NCBI RefSeq assembly: GCF_020567375.1
Contig: NZ_JAJBZM010000003.1
Span: 183,439-247,438 of the forward strand
DNA: 64,000 nt
From: Janibacter melonis
GTDB taxonomy: Bacteria > Actinomycetota > Actinomycetes > Actinomycetales > Dermatophilaceae
Direction: 5' to 3'
The notes below the pieces were generated by a model, which ran no database searches, was not told where the DNA came from, and saw nothing but the letters and a program-made list of their open reading frames with translations. Shown in pieces: positions 8,930-18,146 of the stretch; the first letter of the stretch is position 1; each line of letters starts with the position of its first letter. A program made the translations under genes and the position numbers.

Positions 8930-10690
8930 ATGACGCCGCCACTGACGTCACTGCCGGCGCTCATGCCGCCGGCTGCAGACACCCTCATCGACGCGAACGC
9001 CGTCGACTACCTGCTCGTCGCCCTGTACTTCGCCTTCGTCCTCGGCGTCGGCATCATGGCCCGTCGCTCGGTGAGCGACTCCGTCGACTTCTTCCTCTCG
9101 GGCCGCTCGTTGCCGGCCTGGGTGACCGGCCTGGCCTTCATCTCGGCCAACCTCGGTGCCGTCGAGATCATGGGCATGTCGGCCAACGGCGCCGAGATCG
9201 GCATGCCGACCTTCCACTACTTCTGGGTCGGCGCGGTCCCCGCCATGCTCTTCCTCGGCGTGGTGATGATGCCCTTCTACTACGGCTCGAAGGTCCGCTC
9301 GGTCCCCGAGTTCATGTACCGCCGCTTCGGCACCGGTGCGCACGTCGTCAACGCCTTTTCCTTCGCGCTGGCCCAGCTGCTCATCGCGGGCGTCAACCTC
9401 TACCTGCTCGGCTCGATCGTCCAGGCCCTGCTCGGCTGGCCGCTGTGGGTGGCGCTCATCGTCGCGGCCGCGATCGTCCTGTCCTACATCACCCTCGGCG
9501 GGCTGTCGGCGGCGATCTACAACGAGGTCCTGCAGTTCTTCGTCATCGTCGCCGCGCTGCTCCCGCTGACCCTCATCGGCCTGCACCGCGTCGGCGGCTG
9601 GGGCGGGCTCAACGACAAGATCACGGCGGCCGCGCAGAACGCGCCGTCCGACGCCGGTGTCGCCTCCGCGAGCCAGCAGCTCGACTCGTGGCCCGGCCAG
9701 GCGCTGTCCGGCTTCGACTCGCCGATCCTGTCGGTCATCGGCATCGTCTTCGGCCTGGGCTTCGTGCTCTCCTTCGGCTACTGGACGACGAACTTCGTCG
9801 AGGTGCAGCGCGCGCTCGCCTCGGACTCGATCTCCTCGGCCCGCAAGACGCCGATCATCGGCGCCTTCCCGAAGATGTTCATCCCCTTCATCGTCATCAT
9901 CCCCGGCATGGTCTCGGCGGTGCTCGTCACCGAGATGATCGACCTCAAGAACGGCGGCACGCCGACCGGCGGGGCGAGCGGCGACGTCAAGTACAACGAC
10001 GCGCTCCTGCTCCTCATGCGCGACGTGCTGCCCAACGGTCTGCTCGGCCTGGCGATCGCGGGTCTGCTCGCGGCCTTCATGGCCGGCATGGCGGCCAACA
10101 TCTCGGCCTTCAACACCGTCTTCAGCTACGACATCTGGGAGCGCTACGTCCGCAAGGACCGCAGCGACGACTACTACCTGCGGATCGGGCGTCTGGCCAC
10201 CGTCGCGGCAACGATCATCGCGATCTTCACGGCGTCCATCGCGGGTGGCTTCTCCAACATCATGGACTACCTGCAGACGCTCTTCGGGTTCTTCAACGCA
10301 CCGCTCTTCGCGACCTTCATCCTCGGCATGTTCTGGAAGCGGATGACCCCGACGGCCGGCTGGACCGGTCTCGTCGCGGGCACCCTCTCGGCCGTCGCGC
10401 TGTGGGTCTGCGGCAACCCCGACATGCTCGCCCTCTTCGAGCTGCCGGGGCAGGGCCTGGCTTTCGCCGCCGCGAGCACCGCCTTCGTCGTCGACGTCGT
10501 CGTCAGCGTCGCGGTGACGATGGTGACCAAGCCCAAGCCGGCCAGCGAGCTCAAGGGCCTGGTCTACTCGGAGACGCCGAAGGAGGACCTCGTCGACCCG
10601 CACGAGGCCGGTCGTCCCTTCTACCAGCGCACCGTCCCGCTCGCCGGGATCGCGCTGCTCATCGTCGTCGTCCTCAACTTCGCCTTCTAA
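8930..10690 (+). CDS. Sodium/solute symporter (SSS family)
   Basis: 586-residue polytopic protein with about 13 predicted helices, the usual size for the SSS family. Recognisable blocks include FFLSGRSLPAWVTGLAFIS after helix 1 (residues ~44-62), SVPEFMYRRFG near residue 127, YITLGGLSAAIYNEVLQFF near 190, and SFGYWTTNFVEVQRALAS near 286. These contribute to the Na+ site and substrate cavity of SGLT/vSGLT-like carriers. The general pattern is closest to sugar-type carriers, but the substrate cannot be assigned. GAAGGAG at 8919-8925 sets the ATG. A 98-residue membrane protein follows 15 bases later, so the two probably form one operon ending at the strong hairpin at 11024. Confidence 0.9.
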   Translation: MTPPLTSLPALMPPAADTLIDANAVDYLLVALYFAFVLGVGIMARRSVSDSVDFFLSGRSLPAWVTGLAFISANLGAVEIMGMSANGAEIGMPTFHYFWVGAVPAMLFLGVVMMPFYYGSKVRSVPEFMYRRFGTGAHVVNAFSFALAQLLIAGVNLYLLGSIVQALLGWPLWVALIVAAAIVLSYITLGGLSAAIYNEVLQFFVIVAALLPLTLIGLHRVGGWGGLNDKITAAAQNAPSDAGVASASQQLDSWPGQALSGFDSPILSVIGIVFGLGFVLSFGYWTTNFVEVQRALASDSISSARKTPIIGAFPKMFIPFIVIIPGMVSAVLVTEMIDLKNGGTPTGGASGDVKYNDALLLLMRDVLPNGLLGLAIAGLLAAFMAGMAANISAFNTVFSYDIWERYVRKDRSDDYYLRIGRLATVAATIIAIFTASIAGGFSNIMDYLQTLFGFFNAPLFATFILGMFWKRMTPTAGWTGLVAGTLSAVALWVCGNPDMLALFELPGQGLAFAAASTAFVVDVVVSVAVTMVTKPKPASELKGLVYSETPKEDLVDPHEAGRPFYQRTVPLAGIALLIVVVLNFAF

Positions 10691-10705
10691 GGAGCGCTGA
10701 TCGTC

Positions 10706-11002
10706 ATGGCAGACACCGCAGGCCGCAAGACCGCCGGCGCCTTCGACATCCGGACCTTCATCGGCTCCCTGCTCGGGCTGTACGGCCTCATCCTCACCCT
10801 CATGGGGATCTTCGGGGACAAGGAGCTCGAGAAGACGGGTGGCATCAACGCCAACCTCTGGACCGGGCTCGCCCTCCTCGCGATCGGCATCGCCTTCATC
10901 AGCTGGGCGCGGTTGCGTCCGATCATCGTGCCGGAGCACGTCGAGCCGGCCGGGGACGACCCGACCCGGCCCGCACCGCGGCGCAAGCAGCGCGACCACT
11001 AG
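10706..11002 (+). CDS. Two-helix small membrane protein, likely symporter partner
   Basis: 98-residue protein with two hydrophobic segments (about residues 16-36 and 51-69) joined by a short polar loop, and a basic, proline-rich tail ending PRRKQRDH. It starts 15 bases after the symporter stop behind an AAGGAG site. The arrangement recalls the small two-helix proteins that accompany other SSS carriers (YjcH/DUF485 with ActP, YhdT with PanF), although no clear DUF485 signature is seen. A role as an accessory subunit is inferred from operon position, size and topology only. Confidence 0.75.
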   Translation: MADTAGRKTAGAFDIRTFIGSLLGLYGLILTLMGIFGDKELEKTGGINANLWTGLALLAIGIAFISWARLRPIIVPEHVEPAGDDPTRPAPRRKQRDH

Positions 11003-11023
11003 CCGGCCGCCGAGCCGGCAGCG

Positions 11024-11055
11024 CGAAGGGGGACCCCGGACGGGGTCCCCCTTCG
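11024..11055. terminator. Bidirectional terminator between convergent genes
   Basis: 14-bp perfect stem (11024-11037 with 11042-11055) and a GGAC loop. It lies between the plus-strand symporter operon and the minus-strand dioxygenase gene and can end both. The stem base is CGAAGGGGGACCCC, the local terminator signature. Confidence 0.9.
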
Positions 11056-11071
11056 TCATTCCCGCGGCGGC

Positions 11072-11854
11072 TCAGCTGAAGGTGAAGGACCGCTTGCTCA
11101 GGCCGTACCAGAAGCCGTCGACCGTGCTCTCGACGTCCGTCGCGCCGGAGGCGTGCGCCGCGCCGAGGGCGAGGTAGAGCGGCGCCCAGTGCTCGGTGCG
11201 CGGGTGCGCCTCGTGGGCGGCGGGGGCGACGTCGAGCATGTTGACGAGGGCGTCGACGTCCTGCGCCTCGACCGCCTCCTGGGCCCAGTGGTCGAACTCG
11301 GCGGAGGCGGCCGGCGGGGGCGCGTCGGCGCCGGCCCGGGGGTCGAACCACCGCAGGTTGTGCGTCGTGAAGCCCGAGCCGACGACGAGCGTGCCCTGGT
11401 CGCGAAGGGGGGCGAGCGTGCGCCCGATCTCGAAGAGGGTCGTCGGGTCGAGGGTCGGCATCGACATCTGCAGCACGGGGACGTCCGCGTCGGGGTACAT
11501 CTCCACGAGCGGCACGTAGGCCCCGTGGTCGAGGCCGCGCGTCTCGTCGCGGCGCACCTCCAGGCCACGGCCGCCGAGCAGGCCGGTCACCTCGTCGGCG
11601 AGAGCAGGGGCGAGCGGGGGCGCGTACTCGACCTCGTAGTAGTGCTGCGGGAAGCCGTAGAAGTCGTAGGTGAGCGGCACCTGGCGCTGGGTCGGGCTCA
11701 CCGTCACCGGCACGTCCTCCCAGTGCGCCGAGATCATGAGGATGCTCGTCGGCTTCGTGAAGCTCGAGGACCAGTCGGCGAGCTGCTGGGTCCAGCGGGC
11801 GTCGTCGGCCAGGGGAGGGGCGCCGTGGCTGAGGTAGAGGACGGGAGCGGTCAT
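11072..11854 (-). CDS. ygiD: DODA-type extradiol aromatic ring-opening dioxygenase (YgiD/LigB family)
   Basis: 260-residue LigB-superfamily protein. The metal-binding histidines sit in SHGAP (near residue 10), SAHWE (near 45), LDHGAYVPL (near 108) and EHWAPLYLALG (near 226), as in 4,5-DOPA extradiol dioxygenase and E. coli YgiD. The family cleaves catechol-like rings next to the diol using a non-haem metal (Fe or Zn); the physiological substrate in bacteria is usually unknown. The ATG at 11854 lies six bases past a minus-strand TATTCT with TTGTTT 17 bases further up, so the mRNA should be leaderless. It is divergent from topA. Confidence 0.9.
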   Translation of the reverse strand: MTAPVLYLSHGAPPLADDARWTQQLADWSSSFTKPTSILMISAHWEDVPVTVSPTQRQVPLTYDFYGFPQHYYEVEYAPPLAPALADEVTGLLGGRGLEVRRDETRGLDHGAYVPLVEMYPDADVPVLQMSMPTLDPTTLFEIGRTLAPLRDQGTLVVGSGFTTHNLRWFDPRAGADAPPPAASAEFDHWAQEAVEAQDVDALVNMLDVAPAAHEAHPRTEHWAPLYLALGAAHASGATDVESTVDGFWYGLSKRSFTFS

Positions 11855-11860
11855 GACGGC

Positions 11861-11889
11861 AGAATAGTTGACCCATCAAGTTAAAACAA
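11861..11889 (-). promoter_or_regulatory. Promoter of the DODA gene with TTGA-N4-TCAA dyad
   Basis: On the minus strand TTGTTT (-35), 17 bases and TATTCT (-10) precede the ATG by six bases. The spacer contains TTGA-TGGG-TCAA in an AT-richer patch, the type of dyad bound by MarR-family regulators, which often control this dioxygenase family. No MarR gene is nearby, so the operator reading is tentative. Confidence 0.5.
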
Positions 11890-12015
11890 CAACCCTGTCC
11901 CGCGCCGTGACCTCGGCTGCGGGCCCGTCCCCGCCGTGGGCTACGGTTCGGATCGCGCACCCCGCCGAGAGCCGCGACGAATCCGCGGCACGGGGCGCGA
12001 GGCAAGGAGTCCCCC

Positions 12016-14829
12016 ATGAGCGCCCCCAACCTCGTCATCGTCGAGTCGCCGGCCAAGGCCAAGACCATCGCCGGCTACCTCGGCCCCGACTACGTCGTCG
12101 AGGCCTCGGTCGGTCACATCCGCGACATCCCGCAGCCGCGCGAGCTGCCCGCCGACATGAAGAAGGGCCCCTTCGGCCGCTTCGGCGTCAACGTCGAGGA
12201 CCGCTCCTTCGAGCCGTACTACGTCATCGACGCGGACAAGAAGAAGAAGGTCACCGAGCTCAAGCGTCTGCTCAAGGACGCCGAGACCCTCTACCTCGCC
12301 ACGGACGAGGACCGCGAGGGCGAGGCCATCGCGTGGCACCTCCTCGAGGCGCTCAAGCCCAAGGTCCCCGTCAAGCGGATGGTCTTCCACGAGATCACCA
12401 AGGAGGCCATCCAGCGCGCGGTGCAGTCGACCCGCGACATCGACATGGACCTCGTCGACGCCCAGGAGGGGCGGCGCATCCTCGACCGTCTCTACGGCTT
12501 CGACATCAGCCCCGTGCTGTGGCGCAAGATCAAGCAGGGCCTGTCCGCCGGCCGCGTGCAGAGCGTCGCGACCCGCGTCGTCGTCGAGCGCGAGCGCGAG
12601 CGGATGGCCTTCCGCTCCGCGAGCTACTGGGACGTCACCGGCAGCTTCACCCCGACGAGCTCGCGCGAGGACTTCTCCGCGCGGCTCTCGGCGGTCGACG
12701 GCTCGCGCGTCGCGAGCGGTCGCGACTTCGCCGACGACGGCACGCTGCGCCGCAGCGACGTCGTCCACCTCGACGAGGCCGCCGCGACGGCCGTCGCGGG
12801 CGCGACGAGCGCCGCCAGCGCGAGCGTGGCCTCGGTGAGCGAGAAGCCGTACACCCGCCGCCCGTACGCCCCCTTCACCACCTCGACGCTTCAGCAGGAG
12901 GCCTCGCGCAAGCTGCGCCTGGGCAGCCGCGAGGCGATGCGCGTGGCCCAGCGGCTGTACGAGAACGGCTACATCACCTACATGCGCACCGACAGCACCA
13001 GCCTGTCGCAGTCGGCCGTGAGCGCCGCCCGCGGCCAGGCGCGTGACATGTACGGCGCGGACTACGTGCCCGAGTCGCCCCGCGTCTACGGCAAGAAGGC
13101 CAAGGGCGCCCAGGAGGCGCACGAGGCGATCCGCCCCGCCGGCGACCGCTTCCGCACCCCGGCGCAGGTCCAGGGCGAGCTGCGCGGCGACGAGTTCCGT
13201 CTCTACGAGCTCATCTGGAAGCGCACCATCGCCTCGCAGATGGCCGACGCGAAGGGGTCGACCGCGACGATCAAGATCGTCGCCGACATCACCGGCTGCC
13301 CCGCGGGCAGCAGCGCCGAGTACACGGCCTCCGGCACCGTCATCACCTTCAAGGGCTTCCTCGCCGCCTACGAGGAGGGTCGCGACGAGAGCCGCGGCGC
13401 CGCGGAGGACGAGGAGCGTCGTCTGCCGCGCCTGTCCGAGGGCGTCGCCCTCGACGTCCTCGACGCCGTGGCCGCCGGCCACGAGACCTCGCCGCCCCCG
13501 CGCTACACGGAGGCCAGCCTCGTCAAGCGGATGGAGGAGCTCGGCATCGGCCGGCCCTCGACGTACGCCGCGACGGTCGCGACGATCCAGGACCGCGGCT
13601 ACGTGCGCAAGGTCGGCTCCGCACTCGTCGCGACGTGGCTCGCCTTCGCCGTGACGCGCCTCATGGAGGTGCACTTCCCCCGTCTCGTCGACTACGACTT
13701 CACCGCCCGCATGGAGGAGGACCTCGACCAGATCGCGGCCGGCCAGGCCGACCGCGTCGCCTGGCTCGCCCGCTTCTACGACGGCGACGGCGACGCCGAG
13801 GGCCTGCGTCAGATGGTCGAGGACCTCGGTGAGATCGACGCGAAGGGGATCAGCACGATTGAGATCGGCGACGGCGTCGTCGTGCGTGTCGGTCGCTACG
13901 GCCCGTACGTCGAGGAGGTCGCGCCGCAGGGCGTCGACCCGAGCACCGGCGAGGTCGCCGAGGGTGCGAGCCTGCCCGACGGCGAGGCGGACAAGCCCCG
14001 GCGCGCGAACGTCCCCGAGGACATCGCCCCCGACGAGATGACCCCGCAGAAGGGGCGCGAGCTGCTCGCCCAGTCCGCCGAGGACGGCCGAGAGCTCGGC
14101 ACGAACCCCGAGTCGGGTCGCGTCGTCGTCGCCAAGGCCGGGCGCTACGGGCCCTACGTCACCGAGGTCCTCACCGACGAGGAGGCCGAGCTCAAGGGCA
14201 AGGCGAAGGTCAAGCCGCGCACCGCCTCGCTCTTCGCCGACATGGACATCGCGACGATCGAGCTGCCGACCGCCCTTCGCCTGCTCTCGCTGCCGCGCGT
14301 CGTCGGGACGGTCACCGAGACGGTGACCGGTGACGACGGCTCGACCTCGGAGCAGCAGGTCGAGATCACCGCGCAGAACGGCCGCTACGGCCCGTACCTC
14401 AAGAAGGGGACGGACAGCCGTTCGTTGACGAGCGAGCAGCAGCTCTTCGACATCACGCTCGCCGAGGCCGAGGCGATCTACGCCCAGCCCAAGCAGCGTG
14501 GCCGGGCGGCCGCGAAGCCCCCGCTGCGCGAGTTCGCCGAGGACCCGGCGAGCGGCAAGAAGGTCGTCGTCAAGGAGGGTCGTTTCGGCCCGTACGTCAC
14601 CGACGGCGAGACGAACGCGACGCTGCGCCGCGACGACGAGCCGGAGACGATCACCCAGGAGCGCGCCTTCGAGCTGCTCGCGGAGAAGCGGGCGAAGGGG
14701 CCGACGACCCGCAAGAAGTCGGCGGCCAAGAAGACGACGAAGAAGGCGACGACGAAGAAGGCGGCGACGAAGAAGACCGCCGCGAAGAAGACGTCGACCC
14801 GCACGAAGGCGACCGCGAAGAAGGCGTGA
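12016..14829 (+). CDS. topA: DNA topoisomerase I (type IA)
   Basis: 937 residues, the normal size for actinobacterial TopA. The N-terminal Toprim domain begins LVIVESPAKAKTIAGYLG with the DEDREGEAIAWHL metal-binding motif near residue 96. The active-site tyrosine is in YITYMRTDST (about residue 322). Zinc-finger cysteines are absent; instead the C-terminal part has several repeats with the NGRYGPYL/EGRFGPYVT pattern (TopA C-terminal repeats). It ends in a lysine/threonine/alanine-rich tail of about 45 residues, a feature of actinobacterial TopA that aids processive DNA binding. AAGGAG precedes the ATG. The enzyme relaxes negative supercoils behind polymerases. Confidence 0.97.
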   Translation: MSAPNLVIVESPAKAKTIAGYLGPDYVVEASVGHIRDIPQPRELPADMKKGPFGRFGVNVEDRSFEPYYVIDADKKKKVTELKRLLKDAETLYLATDEDREGEAIAWHLLEALKPKVPVKRMVFHEITKEAIQRAVQSTRDIDMDLVDAQEGRRILDRLYGFDISPVLWRKIKQGLSAGRVQSVATRVVVERERERMAFRSASYWDVTGSFTPTSSREDFSARLSAVDGSRVASGRDFADDGTLRRSDVVHLDEAAATAVAGATSAASASVASVSEKPYTRRPYAPFTTSTLQQEASRKLRLGSREAMRVAQRLYENGYITYMRTDSTSLSQSAVSAARGQARDMYGADYVPESPRVYGKKAKGAQEAHEAIRPAGDRFRTPAQVQGELRGDEFRLYELIWKRTIASQMADAKGSTATIKIVADITGCPAGSSAEYTASGTVITFKGFLAAYEEGRDESRGAAEDEERRLPRLSEGVALDVLDAVAAGHETSPPPRYTEASLVKRMEELGIGRPSTYAATVATIQDRGYVRKVGSALVATWLAFAVTRLMEVHFPRLVDYDFTARMEEDLDQIAAGQADRVAWLARFYDGDGDAEGLRQMVEDLGEIDAKGISTIEIGDGVVVRVGRYGPYVEEVAPQGVDPSTGEVAEGASLPDGEADKPRRANVPEDIAPDEMTPQKGRELLAQSAEDGRELGTNPESGRVVVAKAGRYGPYVTEVLTDEEAELKGKAKVKPRTASLFADMDIATIELPTALRLLSLPRVVGTVTETVTGDDGSTSEQQVEITAQNGRYGPYLKKGTDSRSLTSEQQLFDITLAEAEAIYAQPKQRGRAAAKPPLREFAEDPASGKKVVVKEGRFGPYVTDGETNATLRRDDEPETITQERAFELLAEKRAKGPTTRKKSAAKKTTKKATTKKAATKKTAAKKTSTRTKATAKKA

Positions 14830-14904
14830 TGCTCGCTACGGGCGAGGGGTGAGCCGGCTACCGGCCGGTAAGGTCGGCCCGGTCGTCGACTCGAAGGTGA
14901 ACCG

Positions 14905-16473
14905 ATGAATTCCCTGACCGTTGTCAGCACGATGGCCCGCCGCCGCATGCTCGCGCCGGGGCCGCCTCACCACCAGGTGGCCCAGCTCGCGGCGCTGCGG
15001 CGCTGGGGCTTCGGCCTGGCCGGCGAGCTGCGCCAGGCCGCCGCGCGCAGCCCGAAGGTCGTCGCGGTCGTCGACGAGGGCCGCGGGGCGGTGACCTACG
15101 CCGAGCTGCTCGCCCGCTCCGAGCGCGTCGCCGCGGTGCTGCTCGACCGCGGCTACGGGCCCGGCGACCGGCTGCTCCTCCTGGCGCGCAACCACGTCGG
15201 GGCCATCGAGGTCATGTGCGCGACCGCCGCCATCGGGGTCGACGTCGTCCTCGGCAACACCGGCCTGCCCCCGCAGCAGCTCGCGCTCGTCGCCGGCCAG
15301 CAGGACGTGCGGGGGGTGGTGCACGACGACGACCTCGCAGAGTGCGTCACGGGGCTCGGCGCCGAGGTCGAGCGGATCGGCGAGTCCGAGCTCGAGGCGC
15401 TCGTCGAGCGCACGCCGCAGCCGGCCCCCCTTCGTCCGCCGGCGCGTGGCGGCCGCACGATCATCCTCACCTCGGGCACGACCGGGACGCCGAAGGGAGC
15501 GGCCCGCAAGACCCCGGGCGGCTTCGGCCCGCTCATCTCGATCATCGAGCGCATCCCGCTGCGGGCGCGTGACCGCATCCTCGTCTCCGCGCCGCTCTTC
15601 CACACGTGGGGCTACGCCGCGATGCAGCTCTCCGTCGCGATGCGGGCGACGATCGTCCTCCAGCGCTGCTTCGACCCGCAGGCGGCCCGCGCCGCCCTCG
15701 AGGAGCACGAGGTCGACGCGATGTTCGCCGTGCCGGTGATGCTCCAGCGGATGATGGAGCTGCCGCCCGACCCCGGGGCCCGCGAGCGTCGGCGGCTGCG
15801 GGTCGTCGCGACGTCGGGGTCGGCCTACCCCAGCGGCTTCACGACGACCTTCATGGACGAGTACGGCGACGTCCTCTACAACCTCTACGGGTCGACCGAG
15901 GCCTCGTGGGTGTGCATCGCGACCCCGCAGGACCTGCGCCGCGACCCCGACACGGCCGGCACCCCGCCGCTGGGCACCCGTGTCCTCGTCCTCGACGACG
16001 ACGGCCGCGAGGTGGCGCCGGGGGAGACGGGGCGGATCTTCGCCGGCAACGAGCTCGTCTTCGACGGCTACACGGACGGCCGCACCAAGGAGCGCCTCCA
16101 CGGCCTCGTCTCCACCGGCGACATGGGCTCGGTGAGGGACGGGCTCTACTTCGTGGCGGGGCGAGACGACGACATGATCGTCAGCGGCGGCGAGAACGTC
16201 TACCCCAGCGAGGTCGAGTCGCTCCTCGTCCAGCACCCGGCGGTGCGCGAGGTCGCGGTCGTCGGGGTGCCCGACCCCGACTTCGGCCAGCGCCTGGCCG
16301 CCTTCGTCGCCGTGCGGCCGGGCCACTCGATCGACGCCGACGAGGTCAGGGCCATGGTGCGCGCCGAGCGGGCCCGCCACTGCGTGCCGCGCGACGTCGT
16401 GCTCGTCGACGAGCTGCCGCGCAACGCCACCGGCAAGGTCCTGGCGCGCGAGCTGCGCGAGCGCCTCGCCTGA
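14905..16473 (+). CDS. ANL-superfamily acyl-CoA synthetase (AMP-binding)
   Basis: 522 residues. The P-loop-like AMP motif is IILTSGTTGTPKGAA near residue 188, the A5 motif LYGSTEAS near 328, the A7-A8 region GLVSTGDMG...FVAGRDDDMIVSGGENVYPSEVE near 400-435, and the catalytic lysine is in RNATGKVLARELRE at the end. This is a complete adenylate-forming enzyme that activates a carboxylic acid as acyl-AMP and then acyl-CoA. A basic N-terminal extension of about 35 residues precedes the usual start. TAAGGT at 14869-14874 is a likely -10, giving a short leader with GAAGGTG before the ATG. The substrate is unknown; a fatty acid is likely by family. Confidence 0.88.
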   Translation: MNSLTVVSTMARRRMLAPGPPHHQVAQLAALRRWGFGLAGELRQAAARSPKVVAVVDEGRGAVTYAELLARSERVAAVLLDRGYGPGDRLLLLARNHVGAIEVMCATAAIGVDVVLGNTGLPPQQLALVAGQQDVRGVVHDDDLAECVTGLGAEVERIGESELEALVERTPQPAPLRPPARGGRTIILTSGTTGTPKGAARKTPGGFGPLISIIERIPLRARDRILVSAPLFHTWGYAAMQLSVAMRATIVLQRCFDPQAARAALEEHEVDAMFAVPVMLQRMMELPPDPGARERRRLRVVATSGSAYPSGFTTTFMDEYGDVLYNLYGSTEASWVCIATPQDLRRDPDTAGTPPLGTRVLVLDDDGREVAPGETGRIFAGNELVFDGYTDGRTKERLHGLVSTGDMGSVRDGLYFVAGRDDDMIVSGGENVYPSEVESLLVQHPAVREVAVVGVPDPDFGQRLAAFVAVRPGHSIDADEVRAMVRAERARHCVPRDVVLVDELPRNATGKVLARELRERLA

Positions 16474-16585
16474 GCCACGCCCTCCGGTCCTCGCTCTCTC
16501 GGGTCGAGGTGATGACGCACGCCCCGGCGACGCCGGATACCTCGATCCCGGGCGCCCAGGGCCTGTGGCGCGGGAACGGTGCGCG

Positions 16586-16615
16586 TTTGTGCACGAAACC
16601 GCTCAATATCGCTCA
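16586..16615 (+). promoter_or_regulatory. Candidate operator region upstream of the GH109 gene
   Basis: TTTGTGCACGAA (16586-16597) is a near-perfect dyad centred on GTGCAC, of LacI/ROK style. It is followed by a direct repeat of CGCTCA at 16600 and 16610, ten bases apart, in an unusually AT-rich patch. Both lie just upstream of the -35 of the predicted promoter (TTGCGG 16620-16625, 17-base spacer, TACGGT 16643-16648). Carbohydrate-responsive control is plausible. Confidence 0.45.
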
Positions 16616-16683
16616 TATGTTGCGGGTCGGATGGGGTGTGGTTACGGTCGGCGCACCGTCCACACGTCAAAGGAGACATCCGG

Positions 16684-18081
16684 ATGAGCGGCACGACACG
16701 TCGAACCCTCCTCACTTCGAGCGCGGCAGCGGGACTCGTCGCGGCAGTCCCGACGGGGGCCCAGGCACGGCCGGGACCGCCCGGGAAGCCCGACCCGAAG
16801 CGGCCTCGGGGGGCCTCGTCGATGATGGGCGTCCCCTTCAAGAAGCACTCCGTCGTCCGGATCGGCCTCATCGGCCTGGGCAACCGCGGCAAGGGCATGC
16901 TCGACGGCTGGCTTGCCGTGCCCGGCACGGAGGTCGCCGCGGTCTGCGACGTCCGCGCAGACCGCGCCACCTGGGCGGCCGACCGCGCGGTCGCGAAGGG
17001 CAGGCGTCGCCCGGCCGAGTTCGGCGGGTCGCGCGACTCCTACCTGCAGATGCTCGAGCAGGCCGACCTCGACCTCGTCTACATCGCGACGCCGTGGGAG
17101 TTCCACTACCGCCAGGGTCGGGCCGCGATGCTCGCCGGAGCCCACGTCGGGATCGAGCTGCCGGTCGCCACCGAGCTCGCGGAGCTGTGGTCGCTCGTCG
17201 ACGTCTCGGAGAAGACGCGCCGGCACTGCTTCCTCATGGAGAACTGCAGCTACGGGCGCAACGAGCTGGCGATGCTGAGGATGGCGCACGACGGCGTCTT
17301 CGGCGACATCACCAACGGGCACGGCGGCTACCTGCACGACCTGCGCGAGCTGCTCTTCAGCGACACGTACTACACCGACTCGTGGCGGCGGAAGTGGCAC
17401 ACCCGCAGCACCGCGAGCTTCTACGCGATGCATGGTCTTGCCCCAATCGCCGCCGCGATGGACATCAACCGCGGAGACCGCTTCACGACCCTGCGGGCAA
17501 CCGCGACCGCGGCGAAGGGGCTGGCCGACTACCGCAAGCGGCACATGCCCGCCGGCCACCCCAGCTGGCGCGAGACCTACGTCAACGGCGATCTCGTCAC
17601 CTGCCTCATCGACACCGACAAGGGTCGGGTCATCCGCGCCGAGCACGACGTCAGCTCGCCGCGCCCGTACAGCCGGATCAACAGCATCGCCGGCTCGCGC
17701 GGGATCATGGAGGACTACCCGACCCGGGTCTACCTCGAGCCCGACCACGGCGGGCACGCGTGGGCGGACTTCGCGCCGTACCTGAAGAAGTACGACCACT
17801 GGCTGTGGCAGAAGGTCGGTGATGACGCCGAGGCCAACGGTGGTCACGGCGGGATGGACTACATCCTCCAGTGGCGCATCATCCAGCAGATGCGCGCGGG
17901 GCTGGTGCCCGACATCGACGTGTACGACTCGGTGACGTGGTGCGCACCGGTGCCGCTCAGCGTGCGCTCGCTCGAGGCCGGCGGAGACCCCGTGACCGTC
18001 CCGGACTTCACCCGTGGTGACTGGTCTCGCCTGCGCATCGGGCTGGACTCGCGAGAGAGCGAGATGCCCGCCCTCGTCTGA
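16684..18081 (+). CDS. Tat-exported GH109-type glycosidase (Gfo/Idh/MocA fold)
   Basis: 465 residues. The N-terminus TTRRTLLTSSAAAGLVAAVP is a twin-arginine signal ending near TGAQA, so the protein should be exported folded. The mature part opens with an NAD-binding loop (RIGLIGLGNRGKGML, about residue 60) and keeps GH109 hallmarks: ATPWEFHYRQG, LMENCSYGRNELAML, GHGGYLHDLRELLF, MHGLAPIAAAMDINRGDR and GGHGGMDY. GH109 enzymes, such as the alpha-N-acetylgalactosaminidase of Elizabethkingia, hydrolyse glycosides by NAD-dependent oxidation and elimination. Tat export fits a protein that must bind NAD before crossing the membrane. AAAGGAG at the start sets the ATG at 16684. Substrate is probably an N-acetylated hexosamine; this is inference. 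Confidence 0.88.
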   Translation: MSGTTRRTLLTSSAAAGLVAAVPTGAQARPGPPGKPDPKRPRGASSMMGVPFKKHSVVRIGLIGLGNRGKGMLDGWLAVPGTEVAAVCDVRADRATWAADRAVAKGRRRPAEFGGSRDSYLQMLEQADLDLVYIATPWEFHYRQGRAAMLAGAHVGIELPVATELAELWSLVDVSEKTRRHCFLMENCSYGRNELAMLRMAHDGVFGDITNGHGGYLHDLRELLFSDTYYTDSWRRKWHTRSTASFYAMHGLAPIAAAMDINRGDRFTTLRATATAAKGLADYRKRHMPAGHPSWRETYVNGDLVTCLIDTDKGRVIRAEHDVSSPRPYSRINSIAGSRGIMEDYPTRVYLEPDHGGHAWADFAPYLKKYDHWLWQKVGDDAEANGGHGGMDYILQWRIIQQMRAGLVPDIDVYDSVTWCAPVPLSVRSLEAGGDPVTVPDFTRGDWSRLRIGLDSRESEMPALV

Positions 18082-18093
18082 GCCGGGGGTGCG

Positions 18094-18123
18094 CGAAGGG
18101 GGCCGTCGCGACGGCCCCCTTCG
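18094..18123. terminator. Bidirectional terminator after the GH109 gene
   Basis: 13-bp perfect stem (18094-18106 with 18111-18123) with loop CGCG, again opening with CGAAGGGGG. It separates the plus-strand GH109 gene from the minus-strand serine hydrolase. Confidence 0.9.
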
Positions 18124-18146
18124 TCATGCCTCGCTCGGGCGAGCGG

